Assembly: GCF_013085545.1 (NCBI RefSeq)
Contig: NZ_CP039543.1
Span: 248,001 to 312,000 of the forward strand
Direction: 5' to 3'
Length of the DNA stretch: 64,000 bases
From: Oceanidesulfovibrio marinus
GTDB lineage: Bacteria > Desulfobacterota > Desulfovibrionia > Desulfovibrionales > Desulfovibrionaceae
Numbering within the stretch: the stretch's first letter is position 1; each line of letters starts with the position of its first letter. The notes beneath the pieces are model-generated. The model was not told where the DNA came from and ran no database searches. It worked only from the letters and a program-made list of their open reading frames with translations. The translations under genes and the position numbers were made by a program. This document shows positions 34,086 to 43,577 of this stretch, one piece after another.

Positions 34086-35576
34086 CTAAATCGTATATTT
34101 TTCGTTGAGCAGTTCGCTCCGCAGCTCAGCAAGTGAAAGGGGCGTGTTGCCAACGCGGCTTACCTGCAAGGCCGCAGCAAGCGATCCCAAATACGATGCT
34201 TGCCAGATATCCGAGCCAGAGGCGAGAGCCAAAGATGCTGTAGCGTAGAAAGAATCACCGGCACCTGCAGTATCGCTTGGTGTCGTGTTCATGGCTGGGA
34301 GACGATCGGTCTTGATGGTTTCAGCCTGATCGGCCGTATGAATAAGAACACCTGCTTCACCCAGGGTGATAACTACATTCTTAGCGCCTGTTTTTTTGAT
34401 TAAATTCGATGCGAGCACAACCAGGCCGGATTCGAAGTCATGTAGAGCCAGACGGGCTTCTCTTTCTGTCGGGGTCAGCAACAATGTGTTGCGGAACCTG
34501 GAGATGTCTCCCATCTGTGATGATGACTGGCTGTCTCCGACCACCGGAATGTTACGCTGTCTCGCTTCTTCTGTAAGTACGTTGACCAACTGAGGCGGAA
34601 GGCAGCCATAGTTGAAGTCGGAGAACACCAGAAGATCGATCTCGTCGAGAACAGACATAACTCGGCGGAAGAACGTCTGTATCAGCTCTTGACTGATAGC
34701 ATGCTGACGCAGGTGATTGACCCGCAGCATTGTCTTCTGGAAGCAGCGGAAACGCTGCTTGAGTGTGGTCGGGCGGGTTATATCTATCTGAAGATCAGGC
34801 TTAACATCGTATTTATGGAGAGCCTGGCGAGCAAAATCGGCGACGTCATCGTGGCCGAGCACGGAAAAAAGACGGACCTCGGCGCCTAAACCTGCCACGT
34901 GCGCCGCCACTATGCCTGCTCCTCCCAGGAAGCGATCCACACATACAGGCGTTACAACAATGGTCGGATCTTCCTGCGACATTCCCAGGGGATCACAGGT
35001 TACATATTCATCAACTATGATGTCCCCTAACACACAGACACGTAATCCGTGCATCCGGTCAAGACATGTATCAAGCGTATCCGAATTGAATGAATGATGC
35101 GCCATAAAATCAGTCGGCTTGATAATGGGGCGCAACGTGCTCGCGATATTCAGGGCAAGGTCATTGGCTGATAAAGATACATTTCCGGACGTGAAAAGCA
35201 GCTGTCCTCCTGTTTTCTCCAAGGCTGTTGCTTCAGGATTCACTGCTTCTTCATGTTCCTTGCCTTTGATGACAAAGTCTGGGCGCAGTTCAAGAATAAG
35301 ATCTGACGGCGTGTCATACAACAAGAATGCATGATCCACTATGCTCAAAGCGCGAACGCCTTCAAGGCGCAGGGACTCGGCGATATAGGCACTTGGTGAG
35401 CTGTCAGAGAGTACGCCGATGACAAGTATGTCGCCAAGATCCTTTGCGAAGCTGAGCAGACGCAGGTGGCCAGGGTGTATGATATTGAAGTTGCCGGAAA
35501 CAAACACCACCCGCTTGCCTTTCCGTTCCTGCTCTATTCGCGCAAGCACCTCTTGCGCATGGTTATTCAGTGGCAT
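34086..35576 (-). CDS. HldE-like protein with reversed domain order (nucleotidyltransferase then kinase)
   Basis: The 496-residue protein carries both HldE activities in reverse order. Residues 22-150 are a cytidylyltransferase-fold domain with GNFNIIHPGH at 28-37. Residues 178-490 are a PfkB/ribokinase-type kinase with VFSDFNYG at 317-324 and the catalytic DTAGAGDSF at 435-443. In E. coli HldE the kinase comes first. The ATG at 35574-35576 follows GAGGGGGGAACA; the frame upstream is discarded. It probably phosphorylates and nucleotide-activates a heptose or similar sugar. It is AT-richer than the region's left half. Confidence 0.85.
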   Translation of the reverse strand: MPLNNHAQEVLARIEQERKGKRVVFVSGNFNIIHPGHLRLLSFAKDLGDILVIGVLSDSSPSAYIAESLRLEGVRALSIVDHAFLLYDTPSDLILELRPDFVIKGKEHEEAVNPEATALEKTGGQLLFTSGNVSLSANDLALNIASTLRPIIKPTDFMAHHSFNSDTLDTCLDRMHGLRVCVLGDIIVDEYVTCDPLGMSQEDPTIVVTPVCVDRFLGGAGIVAAHVAGLGAEVRLFSVLGHDDVADFARQALHKYDVKPDLQIDITRPTTLKQRFRCFQKTMLRVNHLRQHAISQELIQTFFRRVMSVLDEIDLLVFSDFNYGCLPPQLVNVLTEEARQRNIPVVGDSQSSSQMGDISRFRNTLLLTPTEREARLALHDFESGLVVLASNLIKKTGAKNVVITLGEAGVLIHTADQAETIKTDRLPAMNTTPSDTAGAGDSFYATASLALASGSDIWQASYLGSLAAALQVSRVGNTPLSLAELRSELLNEKYTI

Positions 35577-35586
35577 TGTTCCCCCC

Positions 35587-36660
35587 TCAACCGAGGTCAG
35601 GGTAACAGTTGATGAGACAACGGCCGGCCAGCTCGCCGGAGCGCATGCGCTCGATAGCAGTATTGATCTCTTCCAGTGCAAACACTTCTGTTATGCATTC
35701 GCGCAACTGAAGTTTTCCTGCGCGTAACAGTTTCACATACCGGGGGATATCCAGCTCCGGTCTGCTCTCACCGCCGTGTGAGCCGGTGAGGGTTTTGCCG
35801 AAATGGAGCGGCAGGGTGTGGATTGATGCGTCGTCGTTTTTATGGGGCACCCCCACGAGCACCGTTCGACCTTGAGAAGCTGTGAGAGAGTAAGCCATCG
35901 AAATAATTTTTGTATTTCCCGTGTTGTCGATGCACACATCGGCGCCTGATTTGCCCACGATATCCTGAATCGCCTGCATCACATCCTGGGAAGAACCATT
36001 GATGCAATGCGTGGCCCCGAGCCTGGCCGCCAGCTCCAGTCTGTTGTCATATAGATCAATGGCGACAATGGGATATGCACCGGCGAGCGCGGCGCCCTGG
36101 ACGACATTCAGACCAACGCCGCCGGCACCAAAAACGACAACGGAATCACCGATGCTCACCTTGGCATTGTTGGTGACAACACCGAAACCTGTTGTAACGG
36201 CGCAGCCCAAGAGTGGTAGAATTTCAGTATCGACATCGTCGTAAACTGGTGTCAGGCGGTTTTCAGATACAATTGCGTACTGATTGAATGTGGTGACCCA
36301 ACCGGCATTGAGTAGTTTATTGCGCCATTTGTATGTGGCTGGCACGGCTTCCATGCCGGCTCCCTTGCGCCAGTGCAAGACCACACGTTGCCCAGTATGG
36401 ACAAAACGCACGCCTTCTCCGACTTGCAGCACCTCGCCGACACCTTCGTGGCCCAGAAGATGCGGCAGGTACCTGTCCTCGCCCTTGACGCCGTCTATCT
36501 CGCCCAGTTGTGACCCACATATTCCGCTATACAAAACCCGGACAAGAACTTGTCCGCATGTAAGGCGTTCGGGGAGCTCGACTTCGTCGATTACCAGCGG
36601 AGCGCGTTGTTGTTCAAGAATGGCTGCAACCATACGTCGGGGATGTTTAATGGATTCCAT
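35587..36660 (-). CDS. Zinc-type medium-chain alcohol/polyol dehydrogenase
   Basis: The protein has about 357 residues. It has the catalytic zinc ligands (SGICGSQLGEIDG and LLGHEGVGEV) and the NAD-binding GAGGVGLNVVQGA, but lacks the four-cysteine structural zinc loop. The start is uncertain: an ATG at 36660, one at 36633 (MVAAILEQQ, closest to the usual family start) and a TTG at 36717 are in frame, and none has a clear ribosome site. It lies ten bases upstream of the HldE-like gene. It may oxidise or reduce a sugar or polyol intermediate of the cluster. Confidence 0.85.
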   Translation of the reverse strand: MESIKHPRRMVAAILEQQRAPLVIDEVELPERLTCGQVLVRVLYSGICGSQLGEIDGVKGEDRYLPHLLGHEGVGEVLQVGEGVRFVHTGQRVVLHWRKGAGMEAVPATYKWRNKLLNAGWVTTFNQYAIVSENRLTPVYDDVDTEILPLLGCAVTTGFGVVTNNAKVSIGDSVVVFGAGGVGLNVVQGAALAGAYPIVAIDLYDNRLELAARLGATHCINGSSQDVMQAIQDIVGKSGADVCIDNTGNTKIISMAYSLTASQGRTVLVGVPHKNDDASIHTLPLHFGKTLTGSHGGESRPELDIPRYVKLLRAGKLQLRECITEVFALEEINTAIERMRSGELAGRCLINCYPDLG

Positions 36661-36774
36661 AGATGTATTTTTGAAGAGTGGAAAGGTGATGTCCTGAATT
36701 TCAGTTTGCAAAATCAAATAGTTGCAAAATAAATTTGAAAAAGCAAGCTATCCGGAAAAGGAAAATGATTCATG

Positions 36775-38352
36775 CTATACAGCTATTGCCAGTTCTTGTG
36801 CCAACGTATCGAGATGTTTCCGCCATTGCATAGCCTGATCTCCCTCCCCCAAGAGATCAGCTATCGCAATAAATGATATTATCCCAAGCATGGATTTGTG
36901 CACGGTCTCAAAAGGCCATGCATTTCTTTTCAAGAATGATTCTTGTTCGGCATTAAATGCTTGCTGGTAGTGATCTGCAGTGCGGGCAATAAATGGATCC
37001 TTTGGGATGAAATGCTTGGAAACAGGAATTGATTTACCAGTGATTGCGCTTGTGATTTCGATGAGTTCATGGGGATAATCTGCATTATTATAACAAGGAG
37101 CCCCGGGAACGCTAAGGAGGTGAGTCGTTACGGCAATTGTGCATCCCATATCCATAACCTTGATGCCACATTGCATGTTGTACATAATTTCTTCTCGTGT
37201 CGTGTCCGGAATGAAAAGAATGATGTTGACTTGTGGCGTTATCCCGGCATCGATCATTTCTTGTATCACATTAAAGACCTGATCTCCAGAGAAACCCTTT
37301 TTGTTCATGACTGGCGTAGCGCGGAGTCTGTCGGAAAAAGATTCTACCCCAAGGCTAATACTGTGAAAACCGGCAGCATACAGGAGTTTGATGAAGTCGG
37401 AATCCACTCTCTGTCTTTCATGTGGATTTTTGAAATCTGCAACACGGGCCTGGCAGTTTAACATGGTACCTTGCGCTAATTCACCGTTTTGTTTGGCACG
37501 GATCACGAGATTACAGAAATCCGTTGCACGCTTGCGCGAAACAAGAAACTCGTCATCACTGAAAAGGAATCCCTTAGCACCATAGGTGTTGGCGTAATGC
37601 AGAACAAGCTCAAAGACCTTATCCGCATCAAGCATTCTTGGCTTGGCCGGACTGGATTGCGCGAAGCTGAGGAAGCGATGAGAACTACAGAATCCGCAAT
37701 GGTTAGGGCAATGGCTCGAAGTATAAATGCGAGCTAGTTCTGGGATGAATACATTTGAACGCAGATTAAGAGCTTTTGCTCTGGATTTAGCTTGATCCCA
37801 ATATGCATCATAAGGGATTTGAGTTGAAAGAACATTATCAAACGTCAACAATTCGAAATCTTCAGGAGAAACTGGTTGTGCCGGCACGAGGTGTATCTCA
37901 TCATCCTGATAAAATGCGAGTCCAGATATCCGAGACAAATCTTTCTTGTCTGCACAGCCATATTTCTGGATGCTTTGAGCGATGGCCAGGAGCGGGTATT
38001 CGCCGTAGCCAAGCACCGCGGCATCAAATCCAGCATCCAGCCACTGCTTGTAGTTATATGTAGCTTCTTGCCCACCGGCAATAAAGAAACAGTCGGATAT
38101 GTTGGCGGAGCGGAACTGGCTGAGCAGTTTTATGTCGTCTTCCATGTGCATATGCGAAACGCTCATGCCGACAATCTTATATTCGCCATTCTGGACGCGT
38201 TGAACCCAGTGTGACGCATTTTCAAGGGATAGATCCAATACATCACATGAAAAGCCATGTGTCTTGAGGTAATTCTTCAGACGATACAGGCCAATCGGAG
38301 GAGCGTTGTTGAATCCTATACCTGAGTATGAAGTAGTTAACAATAAACGCAT
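36775..38352 (-). CDS. B12-binding-type radical SAM protein
   Basis: The 525-residue protein has an N-terminal cobalamin-binding-like region (residues 1-140) and a radical SAM domain with the cluster motif Cys215-x3-Cys219-x2-Cys222 (CPNHCGFC). Members of this group do methyl transfers at unreactive carbons, rearrangements and other reactions; nothing here identifies one. Codon use is distinctly AT-rich relative to the flanks. It follows the frameshifted FkbM gene by 33 bases in the same direction. It may act on the glycan or a sugar nucleotide. Confidence 0.85.
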   Translation of the reverse strand: MRLLLTTSYSGIGFNNAPPIGLYRLKNYLKTHGFSCDVLDLSLENASHWVQRVQNGEYKIVGMSVSHMHMEDDIKLLSQFRSANISDCFFIAGGQEATYNYKQWLDAGFDAAVLGYGEYPLLAIAQSIQKYGCADKKDLSRISGLAFYQDDEIHLVPAQPVSPEDFELLTFDNVLSTQIPYDAYWDQAKSRAKALNLRSNVFIPELARIYTSSHCPNHCGFCSSHRFLSFAQSSPAKPRMLDADKVFELVLHYANTYGAKGFLFSDDEFLVSRKRATDFCNLVIRAKQNGELAQGTMLNCQARVADFKNPHERQRVDSDFIKLLYAAGFHSISLGVESFSDRLRATPVMNKKGFSGDQVFNVIQEMIDAGITPQVNIILFIPDTTREEIMYNMQCGIKVMDMGCTIAVTTHLLSVPGAPCYNNADYPHELIEITSAITGKSIPVSKHFIPKDPFIARTADHYQQAFNAEQESFLKRNAWPFETVHKSMLGIISFIAIADLLGEGDQAMQWRKHLDTLAQELAIAV

Positions 38353-38385
38353 TGGATAAACTCCTTGGCAAAGAGTAAAGAGTCG

Positions 38386-39504
38386 TTACGGATATGCATG
38401 CAGCACAGTTTCTATGATGCCACTATCATGCTGCCGAAGATACAACGAGTAGCCGGGCTGCAATTCGCGTACGAGTTCCGGCAACAGCCATATGTCGCGG
38501 GGGCGGTGATATGCCGCGATGGACAGCTTTGGCGCATGGTTGGACAGCGTCACAGACGCACCCCCGCAGGGCGTCTTCCTCCGCACCTTCAATGTTGAGC
38601 TTGATGAGACTGAGCTCGGCTGCCTCGGGAAGATTGTCTATACATAAGGCGTCGCATGCCTCGCCGGAATCCGGTGCAATGCATGAATCTCGATTGTTAC
38701 TGCAGTTGAATAGCAGTTGCGTATCTGTATGATGCAGGCATGCTTGGACGCAACGAATATTCGACATTGTGGAAAATTTTGCCGCCAGATCCGCATAGCT
38801 ACCGGAAGATGGTTCGAATGCGACGATTCGCGTGTACTGGTTGTCCGTACGCGCGAGAAAGTCGGTAATGGTGTCGCCGGAGTATGCGCCGCCGTCGCAG
38901 TAAGTCTCGTCATGGCCCAGGGCGAAGATATCTTCGGGGAAGTACGCCTGGGGACGCAGCGCAGGAGCCAGGATCTCGACATCAAGCGTAAGACGGAACC
39001 CGGTGACTGCATCCAGTGTGTCGCGAGACGCCTCGTCTGCCAGCATGGAGCGCAACTCGAAGATCTTGTGGGTGTTGCGCAACAGATCGGCATGCAGGTC
39101 TTCGTAAAAGGGATGCGCGCTGAAGTGCTCCGGCCATACGATGTGCAGCAACGGAAAGGGCCATGCATGCGCGAACCCCATACCGCGCAAGCGCCGGGTG
39201 AGATTCAACAACCGGTGGGTGGCAAGGATAACAGGCGTTTCGCGCGGCACTGCTTCCAAAGCGCTCGACGGTTGCACCACATGGCCAGCCACAATTGTTC
39301 CCTGGCAGTCTAGCGCATCGTCATAAATACCAAGTGCTTCAATGCCGCAATCAGCGCATTCGCGGGCAACTGTTTCGGCCATATGTATAGCACCAACTAT
39401 GGCAAGCTGCCGTGGCATACATTTCCTGCAACTTGGATCGCCTTGTAAAGCAGCTCCGGTATCTCGGAAGCGCCGATAGCGCCAAGTAAATCGATCAAGC
39501 CCAT
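38386..39504 (-). pseudogene. FkbM-family methyltransferase gene interrupted by frameshifts
   Basis: The main frame (39418 down to 38563) has a Rossmann-like N-terminal part (RQLAIVGAIHMAETVARECA) and an FkbM SAM-binding domain (HDETYCDGGAYSGDT, FEPSSGSYADL, NIEGAEEDALRG). After ALRG the normal FkbM C-terminus (PKLSIAAYHRPRDIWLLPE to ETVLHAYP, stop at 38386) continues in another frame. Removing one base from the run of five C at 38561-38565 would rejoin them. A third frame at 39504-39420 (MGLIDLLGAIGASEIPELL) looks like the lost N-terminus; alternatively translation begins at 39418 after AGGA. So the gene is broken or the sequence has errors. Confidence 0.72.
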
Positions 39505-39510
39505 GCAAAA

Positions 39511-40686
39511 TTACTTTTTACCGGTTGCAACAGCCATTAGATAATGGGCCATGGGTTTGTAGCCGGTGTGCACTACTTCATCATTCATGGAAAAGACAAA
39601 GATATTATGAAAATATTTATGGAGCGATGCAGAGAGCGAATCGTGATCCTTGAGATTGATATGTCCGGCGCGGCTGTTTTCACTGGCGTACTGTTGGCTT
39701 GTCACGTTTGGTGTGCCTATGATGCATATTGCGTGCGGATTTAAGCACGAAGCTATGTTATGAAGAAACGCGTCTTCCTCTTGCGCCGGGATGTGCTCAA
39801 TTACATCCATAGATACTGCGGCGTCGTACATACCTGCAGGTGATGCCTTGGTCAGGTCCACGGCTTCGAAGCTCAACCTGTCGCCGTACTCGTTGCGACG
39901 AATATCGTCCGCAATGATAGCGGGCTCAAGGTCAACACCGTGGAGCCGTTTTACAGTCTGGAGCAGTATGGGTGAACCTACAGCGTCTCCGCATCCGATC
40001 TCCAGCACGGATTCGCATCCCTGCAACAGCTTCGCGCCAAACTTGTAGCGGGCAAGGGTGAAAAGCAGATGGCGTGGGTCGTGCCGCCAGGTATAGCTGG
40101 AGTAAGGCCCCAGTTGCACAGGACCATACTCGTTGTATTCATCGAACAAAATTTGGTTGTGGGGTTGTTGCAGCCCCTCAGGCATGGACATGGTAGACCT
40201 CGTTTCGGGAAAGGATGAAGTATTGACGACTCGGGCCGGGTTGCCGGCGACAACGGCGTGGGGCGGAACATCTTTCGTCACCACGCTGCCGGCGCCTACC
40301 AGTGCGCCCACGCCAATAGTGATGCCGCACAGGATAGTGGAACCGCTGCCAATGGCTGCGCGGCGGCAAACTCGGGTCGGTACGACTTTCGTCGTCGCAG
40401 CGGTAACAGGGGTGCCGTCATCAAATACGGAGCGTGGAGACTTATCGTTGGTGAACATGACGCCGTGGCCGATGAACGCTTCATCGTCTATAGTGACGCC
40501 ATCGCAGATAAAGGTGTGGCTGGAGACTTTGACGCCCTTGCCGATGACGGCCCCGGGTTGGATCTCCACAAAGGCCCCGATAACGGAGCCCGATCCGATT
40601 GCACAGGCGCCGTAGATGTTGGCGAAATCGTGGATGCGGACATCCTGCCCGATCTGCGCAGCAGAAGAGATCACGGACAGCTTCAT
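39511..40686 (-). CDS. Hexapeptide acetyltransferase fused to a SAM methyltransferase
   Basis: The 391-residue protein has an N-terminal left-handed beta-helix acyltransferase (residues 1-155: [42 protein letters not shown]), similar to WbpD/FdtC-type sugar N-acetyltransferases. A class I methyltransferase follows (residues 175-391, VLEIGCGDA at 227-235, [22 protein letters not shown]). Overlap with the DegT gene by four bases (ATGA at 40683) fits transfer of an acyl group to the amine that DegT would make. The methyl target is unknown. Confidence 0.88.
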   Translation of the reverse strand: MKLSVISSAAQIGQDVRIHDFANIYGACAIGSGSVIGAFVEIQPGAVIGKGVKVSSHTFICDGVTIDDEAFIGHGVMFTNDKSPRSVFDDGTPVTAATTKVVPTRVCRRAAIGSGSTILCGITIGVGALVGAGSVVTKDVPPHAVVAGNPARVVNTSSFPETRSTMSMPEGLQQPHNQILFDEYNEYGPVQLGPYSSYTWRHDPRHLLFTLARYKFGAKLLQGCESVLEIGCGDAVGSPILLQTVKRLHGVDLEPAIIADDIRRNEYGDRLSFEAVDLTKASPAGMYDAAVSMDVIEHIPAQEEDAFLHNIASCLNPHAICIIGTPNVTSQQYASENSRAGHINLKDHDSLSASLHKYFHNIFVFSMNDEVVHTGYKPMAHYLMAVATGKK

Positions 40687-41921
40687 GATCTTGGTCCTGC
40701 CATGGCGGCTTCCACTTTGAGCAGAGCCGTTGCGATGTCTTTGGCGTCGTTGTCTGAAAAGCGCTCATTGAATAGAATATTAAAAGAACTCTCGCGAAAC
40801 GAAACCGCATGCGGCGTGCTGGGTGGCGTGGCGCAATGCGGGGCCAGCCAGGGCCATTCAGAAACCACGTACCGATAGTCGGGATTGATCGGGATGCCCT
40901 CGGCCTGCACGGCGCGGGCGAATTCCAGCTTGGAGCAGGTGATTTTGTCCGTATCCACGCAGACCGTCATGAAGAACGGTGAGTCCTCCAGATGCCTGGC
41001 CGGTCGCAGGATGCGCAGCACGGACGAGGCGTCGATCTGCTCGCGGACCTGCTCGATTATCGCACGCCGCCGCAGTATGGTTTGCGGCAGGCGTCGCAGG
41101 GTGCTCCGGCCGATGGCGCAGGACAACTCGTCCTGGTTCAGATTCAGTGCCGGGAACAGGAAATGCGCTGGATTCTTGGGGTCGAAGTCCTGGCGGGCAA
41201 AGGGCTTACCGCGGTCGGAAAAGGCCCGGACCGTGTCGTAGCGCTGCTTGTCCTGTGTGTAGACCAGGCCGCCGCACCCGCCGGAGGCGTGGTTCTTGGA
41301 AAACATGGTGGAGAATGCGGCGATATCCGAAAAGCAGCCCACCGGAGTTGCGTTCACCCGCGCGCCATGCGCCTGGGAGCAATCCTCTACGATGCACAGG
41401 TCGTGCTCTCGGGCCAGGGCGGCGACAGGCTCCATATCTATGGGAATGCCGCCGGCATGCGTCAGCAGCAGCGCTTTTGTGCGCGGTGTGAGAACCTGGG
41501 CGATACGCTCGGCATCGACATTGAAGCCGCCAGGGGCGGCGTCCGCTATGATCGGGTGCAGACCGAGCCACAATGCAGGCGTGAGCCCGCCAGGGTCTGT
41601 GACCGGTGAGCATATGATCTCACTGCCGCCGGGCAGCTCCAGGGCGGCCAGGGCTATGAGCACGGCGCTGGTGCCGGAGGAAACGGCGTCCGCAAAACCG
41701 CCGCCCTGCATGGCGCAGAAGTCGGCCACGTACTCATCTTCAAAAGGCCCCTGGTAGCCGAAATCACGGCCCGTATCCCAGGCGTGCCGGAACACGTTGG
41801 TCACAGCCTCAAGCTCGTCCTCGCCGAAAAGCCTTCTGCCCGGAAACGGTGTTGTCCGGACAGGCGTTCCGCCATGGATGGCGAGTTGTCCTGGTGCGTT
41901 CGTGTTGTTCATGATTGTCAT
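40683..41921 (-). CDS. DegT/DnrJ/EryC1 sugar aminotransferase
   Basis: This 412-residue PLP-dependent aminotransferase has the Schiff-base lysine at about residue 209 in [15 protein letters not shown], and [10 protein letters not shown] (Asp-Gln pair at 180-183) in the cofactor pocket. Family members aminate keto groups of nucleotide sugars. A possible later start is the ATG at residue 4. It sits directly before the acetyltransferase fusion, suggesting an N-acylated amino sugar; its keto substrate could come from one of the dehydratases nearby. Confidence 0.93.
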   Translation of the reverse strand: MTIMNNTNAPGQLAIHGGTPVRTTPFPGRRLFGEDELEAVTNVFRHAWDTGRDFGYQGPFEDEYVADFCAMQGGGFADAVSSGTSAVLIALAALELPGGSEIICSPVTDPGGLTPALWLGLHPIIADAAPGGFNVDAERIAQVLTPRTKALLLTHAGGIPIDMEPVAALAREHDLCIVEDCSQAHGARVNATPVGCFSDIAAFSTMFSKNHASGGCGGLVYTQDKQRYDTVRAFSDRGKPFARQDFDPKNPAHFLFPALNLNQDELSCAIGRSTLRRLPQTILRRRAIIEQVREQIDASSVLRILRPARHLEDSPFFMTVCVDTDKITCSKLEFARAVQAEGIPINPDYRYVVSEWPWLAPHCATPPSTPHAVSFRESSFNILFNERFSDNDAKDIATALLKVEAAMAGPRS

Positions 41922-41930
41922 CAGGCCTGG

Positions 41931-42902
41931 TTACTCGGGCCGTCTGGCGCGTGCTTCCACACCGTTGCCGGCGAGCTGGGTCTCAATGTCCACCATGCCG
42001 TGGGCTGCCAGTGTCGCAGCGATTTCATCGGCGCTGCGCAGGTGCTTGTAGCGGTCCGTCACCGTGTCGTGCGTGTCCAGAAGCGCCCAGCTCTGCAATA
42101 TCTCAGGAGAAAGCTCACCATATGAGCTGTGGTAGTCCACAAGGGGCGAGTGCGCCAGAAACTGCTTGTACAGCGCGCCGAATCCAGGGATCTTCCTGTT
42201 GTGCCAAAGCATCACATGCACAGGCCACAGAATGTTCACCAACATCTCGCAGAAGGAAAGGCTGAACTCCGGCGGCATTTGCAGGAGCTTTTCCCGTATG
42301 ATTCTGCGGGACGCGGTAACGGGGTAGCCGTGGGTGTAGTGGTCCATCACCAGCCGGCCTCCGGGGCGTACCTGGCGGCAAAGGGCGGCCATGGTTTCCT
42401 CCGGGTCCGGGGTGTGCTGCACAACCCCCACGCAAAAGACCAGATCGAACGACTCTTCCTGGAACGGGAGATTGCGGATGTCGGCCTGGCATACGCGATG
42501 GTTCGCATGCGTGCCGCAGTTTTCATGGTTGGCCTCCACCGCGCAGGACATGTCCACGGCGTGGACCAGGCCGCCTTCTTCCAGGAGAATCTCCGTGAAC
42601 CGCCCGGCCCCGCATCCTGCTTCCAGGATGTTCTGCCCTTCAACATCGATGGAGCCGCCGAGGAGCCGCGTCAGCCTGGTTCTGGTGATGGGGCAGCCCG
42701 TCACCGAGTCCAGCTGGGTGCGCCGGAAGGTCTTCCACTGCAGACCGAATGCATCCGTGTAGTTGGATTCCGGCACAAAGCGGGGAATACCCTTGACGAG
42801 TGGATAAGTGCATCCGGAAGGGCAGGAGAGCGCTGGCTCTCCACCGGGGCTGGGCCGCACCGCCAGGCTTCCGCCATGCTCGGGACATGTAAAAGGAATC
42901 AT
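41931..42902 (-). CDS. Class I SAM-dependent methyltransferase (with N-terminal zinc-ribbon-like part)
   Basis: The 323-residue protein begins with a cysteine pattern (FTCPEHGG ... SCPSGCTYPL, residues 4-35), a Trm112-like or zinc-ribbon start often seen in such methyltransferases. The SAM domain follows with ILEAGCGAGRFTEIL and FDLVFCVGVVQHTPDPEE. It sits in the long minus-strand run between another methyltransferase and the DegT gene. It probably acts on a sugar or glycan intermediate; the site is not predictable. Confidence 0.87.
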   Translation of the reverse strand: MIPFTCPEHGGSLAVRPSPGGEPALSCPSGCTYPLVKGIPRFVPESNYTDAFGLQWKTFRRTQLDSVTGCPITRTRLTRLLGGSIDVEGQNILEAGCGAGRFTEILLEEGGLVHAVDMSCAVEANHENCGTHANHRVCQADIRNLPFQEESFDLVFCVGVVQHTPDPEETMAALCRQVRPGGRLVMDHYTHGYPVTASRRIIREKLLQMPPEFSLSFCEMLVNILWPVHVMLWHNRKIPGFGALYKQFLAHSPLVDYHSSYGELSPEILQSWALLDTHDTVTDRYKHLRSADEIAATLAAHGMVDIETQLAGNGVEARARRPE

Positions 42903-42914
42903 GATGCTCCGTAC

Positions 42915-43577
42915 CTATTCAAAGTAGATGAAGGAGTGGTCGCCGGTGTAACCGGTCTGCTGGAACCACCATTCCCATTCCTCGGGGGTGAAGAAGCACT
43001 CGCCGGTAAGAACCCAGCACATCAGGTTCACTTTTTCCTGTTCGTTCCTGTAGGACTCCACCACGATGTACTTGTTTTTCTTCCCGACGCGTTCGATCTC
43101 GCGTAGCGCCTTGTCCAGGTCCTGGCAGTAGAGATTGTGCAGCACGTTGAGCGATATGACGAAGTCGAAGCTGTTGTCCTCGTAGGGGAGCTTGGTGGCG
43201 TCCGCCACCTGCAGCATGGGGCGGACCTCCTCCTTGGCGTTTTCTATTGCGTACGAGGAGATATCCATGCCCGCGACCTCCAGCCCGGGGACAACCTGGG
43301 TGAGCTCGTACAGCAGAAATGCTTTGCCGCAGCCCACATCCAGAACCTTCTGGCCGGGTTTGAGGTTGTACTGCTCGGCCATGGCCTCCGCCACAACGCG
43401 CCAACGGCCGTCGTACTTGTAGCCGCCATAGCCGAACCGCCTGTCGCCGTCCCAGTACTCGTGGTCATACCGCTTGGCGACAGTGATAGTCTCCGCCTTG
43501 GGATACTCCATCATCCGTTTCAGGTAGTCGCGCTTGGTGCTGGTGTGCAGTGGGGTGAGAAAATCTATATAGCTCAT
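42915..43577 (-). CDS. Class I SAM-dependent methyltransferase
   Basis: The 220-residue protein has KVLDVGCGKAFLLYEL (SAM motif I), VAGMDISSYAIENAKEEV and FDFVISLNVLHNLYCQDLD (motif IV), with the final KYIVVESYRNEQEK region. It lacks other domains. Its start overlaps the APH-like gene stop (43574-43577, ATGA), so translation is coupled. Two methyltransferases in sequence suggest two methyl groups on the same product. The acceptor is not known. Confidence 0.9.
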   Translation of the reverse strand: MSYIDFLTPLHTSTKRDYLKRMMEYPKAETITVAKRYDHEYWDGDRRFGYGGYKYDGRWRVVAEAMAEQYNLKPGQKVLDVGCGKAFLLYELTQVVPGLEVAGMDISSYAIENAKEEVRPMLQVADATKLPYEDNSFDFVISLNVLHNLYCQDLDKALREIERVGKKNKYIVVESYRNEQEKVNLMCWVLTGECFFTPEEWEWWFQQTGYTGDHSFIYFE

